From Riptortus pedestris (lineage: Eukaryota > Arthropoda > Insecta > Hemiptera > Alydidae): 64,000 nucleotides of DNA. Where the stretch lies: assembly GCA_019009955.1 (NCBI GenBank), contig CM032231.1, positions 42,532,501-42,596,500 of the forward strand, given 5' to 3'. The notes under the pieces were generated by a model that saw nothing but the letters and a program-made list of their open reading frames with translations, was not told the origin of the DNA and did no database searches. Of this stretch, positions 59,840 to 64,000 are shown in pieces (the stretch's first letter is position 1; each line of letters starts with the position of its first letter). The position numbers and the translations under genes are program-made.

Positions 59840-60730
59840 AGGTCCTCCCGCCTAACTCCGCCAGACCACGCATCTGTCATCATAATTGTAGATATCCCAT
59901 ATCATATCAACTTCCCTCTCTTATCATATAATATAGTCACTATTTTGCATGCTCATAAAATAAAAAATGGACTAAATAACGTGATAATAACTAAAAAAAA
60001 AGTGCCGGTATCTACTTAGACTTCAAATAAATTACTTTGAATGTATTTATTTCAATCAGAACGGCACATAACATAATTTATAATTTGGTGAAATTTGTTT
60101 AAGATCGTAGTATAACTTACGCAAGCATAATAAGGACAGAATTATAGCCTTAATCATGAATATATACATTTTCCATAAAAACTAATAAGCATTCCAATTT
60201 AAAACTAAAAATCAATAGTTCGAGAATATAATTATATCAATTAAAAATGTTTTTTCATGAAGCCGGCAAAGAAATCGTCCAAGTTGTGCCTGATATAAGG
60301 AATTCATTTGTTGAGATGGAAATGAGAACACTCACACTCTAATATACATACACAATTCAAGAATACAATAATACACTCGTTCAGGTATTAAAATCATTAA
60401 ATGAACGGAAATATAATTAAAAAACGGAGCGTTTTCTAATAGTCATCTCAAAATAATAACCAGTCTTGGATAAATAAAAATATAAGAAAGAATAATACGT
60501 GTATTTCCACAATTACAAAAGAGTCCCTGTTGAAGCGTCTCCGTCCAACCGGCTTATCTACGGCAGACCACGGATCTCTTATCACAGTCTTAGACATTTC
60601 TCTATCCTGCCGTCAATTCACATTGTATTCTGGCTCCAATTTGCATGCCTCATAATAAAAATTAGTAGAATAAGTTTTATGATTATGAGTGGTTTTCGTT
60701 GTCGGCGGCCTGACTTCAAACAAAAAAAAA
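59840..60730. repeat. Diverged direct duplication within the putative first intron
   Basis: CAGACCACGCATCTGTCATC, TTTGCATGCTCATAAAATAA, GTGATAATAACT and GACTTCAAAT (59861-60030) recur in order as CAGACCACGGATCTCTTATC, TTTGCATGCCTCATAATAAA, ATGATTATGAGT and GACTTCAAAC (60564-60722). Confidence 0.5.
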
Positions 60731-62066
60731 ACTAAGGTAAATATCCAATTTTTGGTCTATTTATGATTGTGTAATTACAACAATGCCAATTTCTGAGTCA
60801 CGATTTGTCATTATTTCATGTGAATTTATTATTGTAAAAGCGTTCTAAGTTCAAAATTGGAGACAAACTCTTCAATAGTACCCAAATACAAATTGTCTTT
60901 CTTGTCCTTTTTTTTTTTAATGTATTTAGTTGAATTAAGTATTCTAGACCTATTTTGAATATCGTGTTCGGTACTTATTTCCGCGTTTTCATCTCAGTGG
61001 ATTGAATTCCTTTTGCCGGTTTTCCTTAATGGTTCCAAGATCAAACATTTTTAATAAATGTTATCATATTTTCAGAAAATCCTTTATTTAATATTATTAA
61101 TTAATTTCTAATAGCAGCAATTTTTTTATCCACACACATCAATATCTGGAAGTTCAATGAATATATTCTATTAATAAAACAGACTTAAATTAACTTTGCC
61201 TAAGCCGATATTTAGTTATGAAACGTTCTTATGAAAATAACTATATTCAAATTGGTCAATTGTTTTAGTATATAATAATTATATACTTAAATAAATTAAT
61301 TTTAAATTAAACACAAAATTTCTCAATTAAACTTTTGGAAAATAAAATCTGACGGTAAGTATATTTGAATTAATGTTTCTTTAGAATTAAATTATGTTGT
61401 ACTTTGGTGAGTATAACGATTTCTGTTATGTATAATTATGAGGAAAAATAATTACCAAAAAAATTTATTATTATCGAAAAACACCGCCGACATATTCAAA
61501 GACTCAATGAATAAATACTTTTTTAGTATTTTATAATTTGGAATATTTTTACTAACAGGAATATGGCGTTTCTTCGAATTTAATAATTCAACAATACTAA
61601 TTTTCATCATAACACAGTTTGTGAAAAATAAATGGTATAATCTTGTTCCAAAACGATGATGTTTGCGATGTTACCAAAAAACTTTCTCAAATAAATAACA
61701 CTTCCTACGGGATTGTAATCGTGTGTTTACTCACAATCTCAAATGTATCTCATCTACTGATACACTGAGCTAAAAAGAAAGAAAAATAGAATAAAAATAG
61801 AATATGTTATTTTAGATGAAACTAAAATTACAATGACTTCAACTGTAAATTATATATTTGGGAAACTTAAATTACAAATTGTGTTAGAACGAATGGTAAG
61901 TATATTATAGTCACTATTTATTCAAGAATTACACAAAAGACGCCATTTACGTATTTAAAGGATGTACACCAAGAAGTAGAAGTACAACAGTATTGCCGAT
62001 GAGATCTACAACAGTGGAAAATAAATAAAAATTTTATAAATTTAATTTATATAGTAATTGCCAGGG

Positions 62067-62136
<70 letters not shown>

Positions 62137-63192
62137 CACTATGATCCTATCCCGCTTCAAATGTGATCGGCAAATATTTAAAATAAACTGAGTTCAAATT
62201 TCTTATTATTATCGCAACGAATGTGTTTTTATATAATCTTCGCTTTATTAGAATTGTTACATATTTATAATTTCGTTTAATGCCACAAATATTTTGAAAA
62301 TGGAAATATTTTACAAACGATACTAACAATAATAAAATTTAAATTTCTTAAAATAAAAAAATATTGAGCTTTTGGAACAGGAAGTGCAACTATTTAAATT
62401 CGTAAATAAATGAATATTTAATTATAATTAACGTTCCATCATAAAAAAAAGAAATCAGTAGTTTTTAAAGTATAAATAATATATTATTATATATTATACA
62501 TTACAGTCAAACTGTATGTAGGAATTTAAAAATAAATATTTTTGTATCACAGAATAAAGAATAAAATAATGTAAAATCTTCTTTTCTTATAGAATACTAA
62601 ATAGTGAAAACTCCTTCTTTCACTATGAAAAGAAAAAGAAAATTTCTCCTTTATCCTTCCCTTTAATCCAAAGAGGGGAAACAAGGAGTGCTGATTAAAT
62701 TAAATTAAACTCTGTTAGACATTAAGTCCAAAGCTCCTTAATCTTATTGCTTCTAAAAGTAAAAATATTCATCATTTTCCCGTGAAAATTATCATCTTAT
62801 TTTTCATTATATACTGATCAAGGAAATTAGTTCTAATCAAAATGTCGGGAGGAGCAAAAAAAAAAATGGATAAAACTTTCTGAACCTCGGGCTTTTGCTG
62901 ATTCGACGTGTTAAGCTCTGAGAATTATATTTATACAACATACTGTTAAATTTCTTTCCAGCTAGTCGAATCTGAGACATTCCTCTGATGCTTCGGTGTG
63001 CCGTTGATAAATTAAATGCTCTTCTCCCAGTAATAATTCTTATTAAGGGATTTCATATAGAATTAATTGTTGAATTACAGCATTACGACGCAGGTGGTTC
63101 CTCAAATTTCTTATTCAATTTTTCTTTTAAATAGATGATATTTAAACAATGTTCACGGTGTACAAGTGTATATATCAATATATAAGAATGTA

Positions 63193-63250
<58 letters not shown>

Positions 63251-64000
63251 AATATAAAACATTAGAGAGATAAGAAGAAATTTCTAAGCTTAATTATTTA
63301 TAGTATTTCCTGCCCGTATAATGGCATTTACTGCTCCAGGTAATTCAATTTAATTCACACTGAACGTATGATCCGAATATATTAATGATAATTAAAATGA
63401 CCTTTTCTAAATTTTTCATTTTATTGATATTATGTTCATACTATTCCCGTGCATTGGCACGAGAAACAATATGGTTTTTACAACGTGATCCAAGAATATT
63501 TTTTTTCATGATTTTCTTCCCCTTAACTATACTTCTCCTATGTCATTCGGATTTATTTATTTATATTGCATTGAGCTTATCATTCACTGAAATAATATTA
63601 AAAAGCTATTGTTAAAAATAGTAGAATCGATTAGAATCTGAATAAAACACAATTAGAAAAGAATTTTAAAAAAGAAGTAACCAAGTTTTAAAAAAAACGA
63701 TTTAGCCTCCTGTAACTATCTTTCAGCATATGTTCAATATGATATATATGTGAAGGTTGAAGTTGGAGTTAAACATATTTAAGGATTATTATAATGTTGT
63801 ACGAATATTGAAAAGTTTTAAATTTGCTAACACATCTTAAATTTTTATTTGTGATATGTGTTATGTCTTTATATATTATAAAAATATAAAGACAATAAAG
63901 ATAAAAAACTGATAACGATGTTTTTTTTTCTGTAATAAATTATAAATTCTATTATAATATTAGCTGCCTGAAGGTAACCGCTAACAGTCCATAATTACAA
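60731..64000. other. AT-rich non-coding sequence with two (TA)n tracts
   Basis: No gene or recognised repeat apart from (TA)n at 62072-62132 and 63195-63246. A 76-codon ORF at 63385-63615 is hydrophobic, but it has no neighbouring evidence of being a gene. Confidence 0.45.

Larger units (their letters stand above)
59440..59880. promoter_or_regulatory. GC/CpG-rich island, putative promoter and first exon
   Basis: The only strongly GC-rich stretch in the right third of the window, with G-runs (GGGGGTGGAAG type) and dense CpG (GCGGTGGCCGGCGGCGGG). It precedes and covers the candidate exon at 59708. No TATA box was found. Confidence 0.45.

Noticed and set aside
59602..59883. 93-codon minus-strand ORF
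   Set aside because: Low-complexity Gly run, GC-rich frame openness and no splice support. The plus-strand signal-peptide reading is more coherent.
63385..63615. 76-codon hydrophobic ORF (+)
   Set aside because: Phe/Ile/Leu-rich translation of AT-rich DNA without a promoter, homology or splice context.

Overview
This is a eukaryotic, AT-rich, repeat-dense window. Spliced genes with GT-AG introns, a tRNA-derived SINE, a solo LTR, LINE remnants and a Helitron/HINE-like family point to an arthropod, most probably an insect. The species cannot be named from the sequence alone.

Layout. Positions 1-10.2 kb (+) hold the 3' four coding exons of a zinc/iron transporter of the ZIP13 (SLC39A13 / Zip99C) type; its 5' exons lie upstream of the window. 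Positions 18.6-20.0 kb (-) hold a single-exon cytoplasmic dynein light intermediate chain. Positions 20.7-21.9 kb hold a TIR-flanked element with a CXC-domain transposon ORF interrupted by one in-frame TAG. Positions 23.5-32.8 kb (+) hold a complete five-exon PPIL1 spliceosomal cyclophilin whose introns are full of mobile elements (LINE, HINE-like copies, SINE, an internally deleted piggyBac with TTAA sites). Positions 38.2-40.4 kb (-) hold a single-exon cysteinyl-tRNA synthetase. From 41 to 51 kb the sequence is almost entirely nested repeats. At 51.8-52.2 kb (-) I see an unrecognised set of well-formed C-terminal exons not captured by long ORFs. A 35-bp minisatellite follows at 53.4-54.3 kb, a long GA microsatellite at 55.3-56.2 kb, and a CpG-rich island at 59.4-59.9 kb that contains a possible first coding exon with a signal peptide (+), whose remaining exons would lie beyond the window.

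The recognised genes are unrelated housekeeping functions (metal transport, dynein motor, splicing, translation) and do not form a pathway. The dominant architecture is one repeat family, here called the HINE-like family, present in about 20 full or partial copies. It has a 5' TC-beginning hairpin end, a palindromic 3' end followed by CTAA, and an internal (TA)n tract that ranges from a few to about 35 repeats. It supplies several of the TA microsatellites in the window and one copy lies about 225 bp upstream of the PPIL1 start codon.
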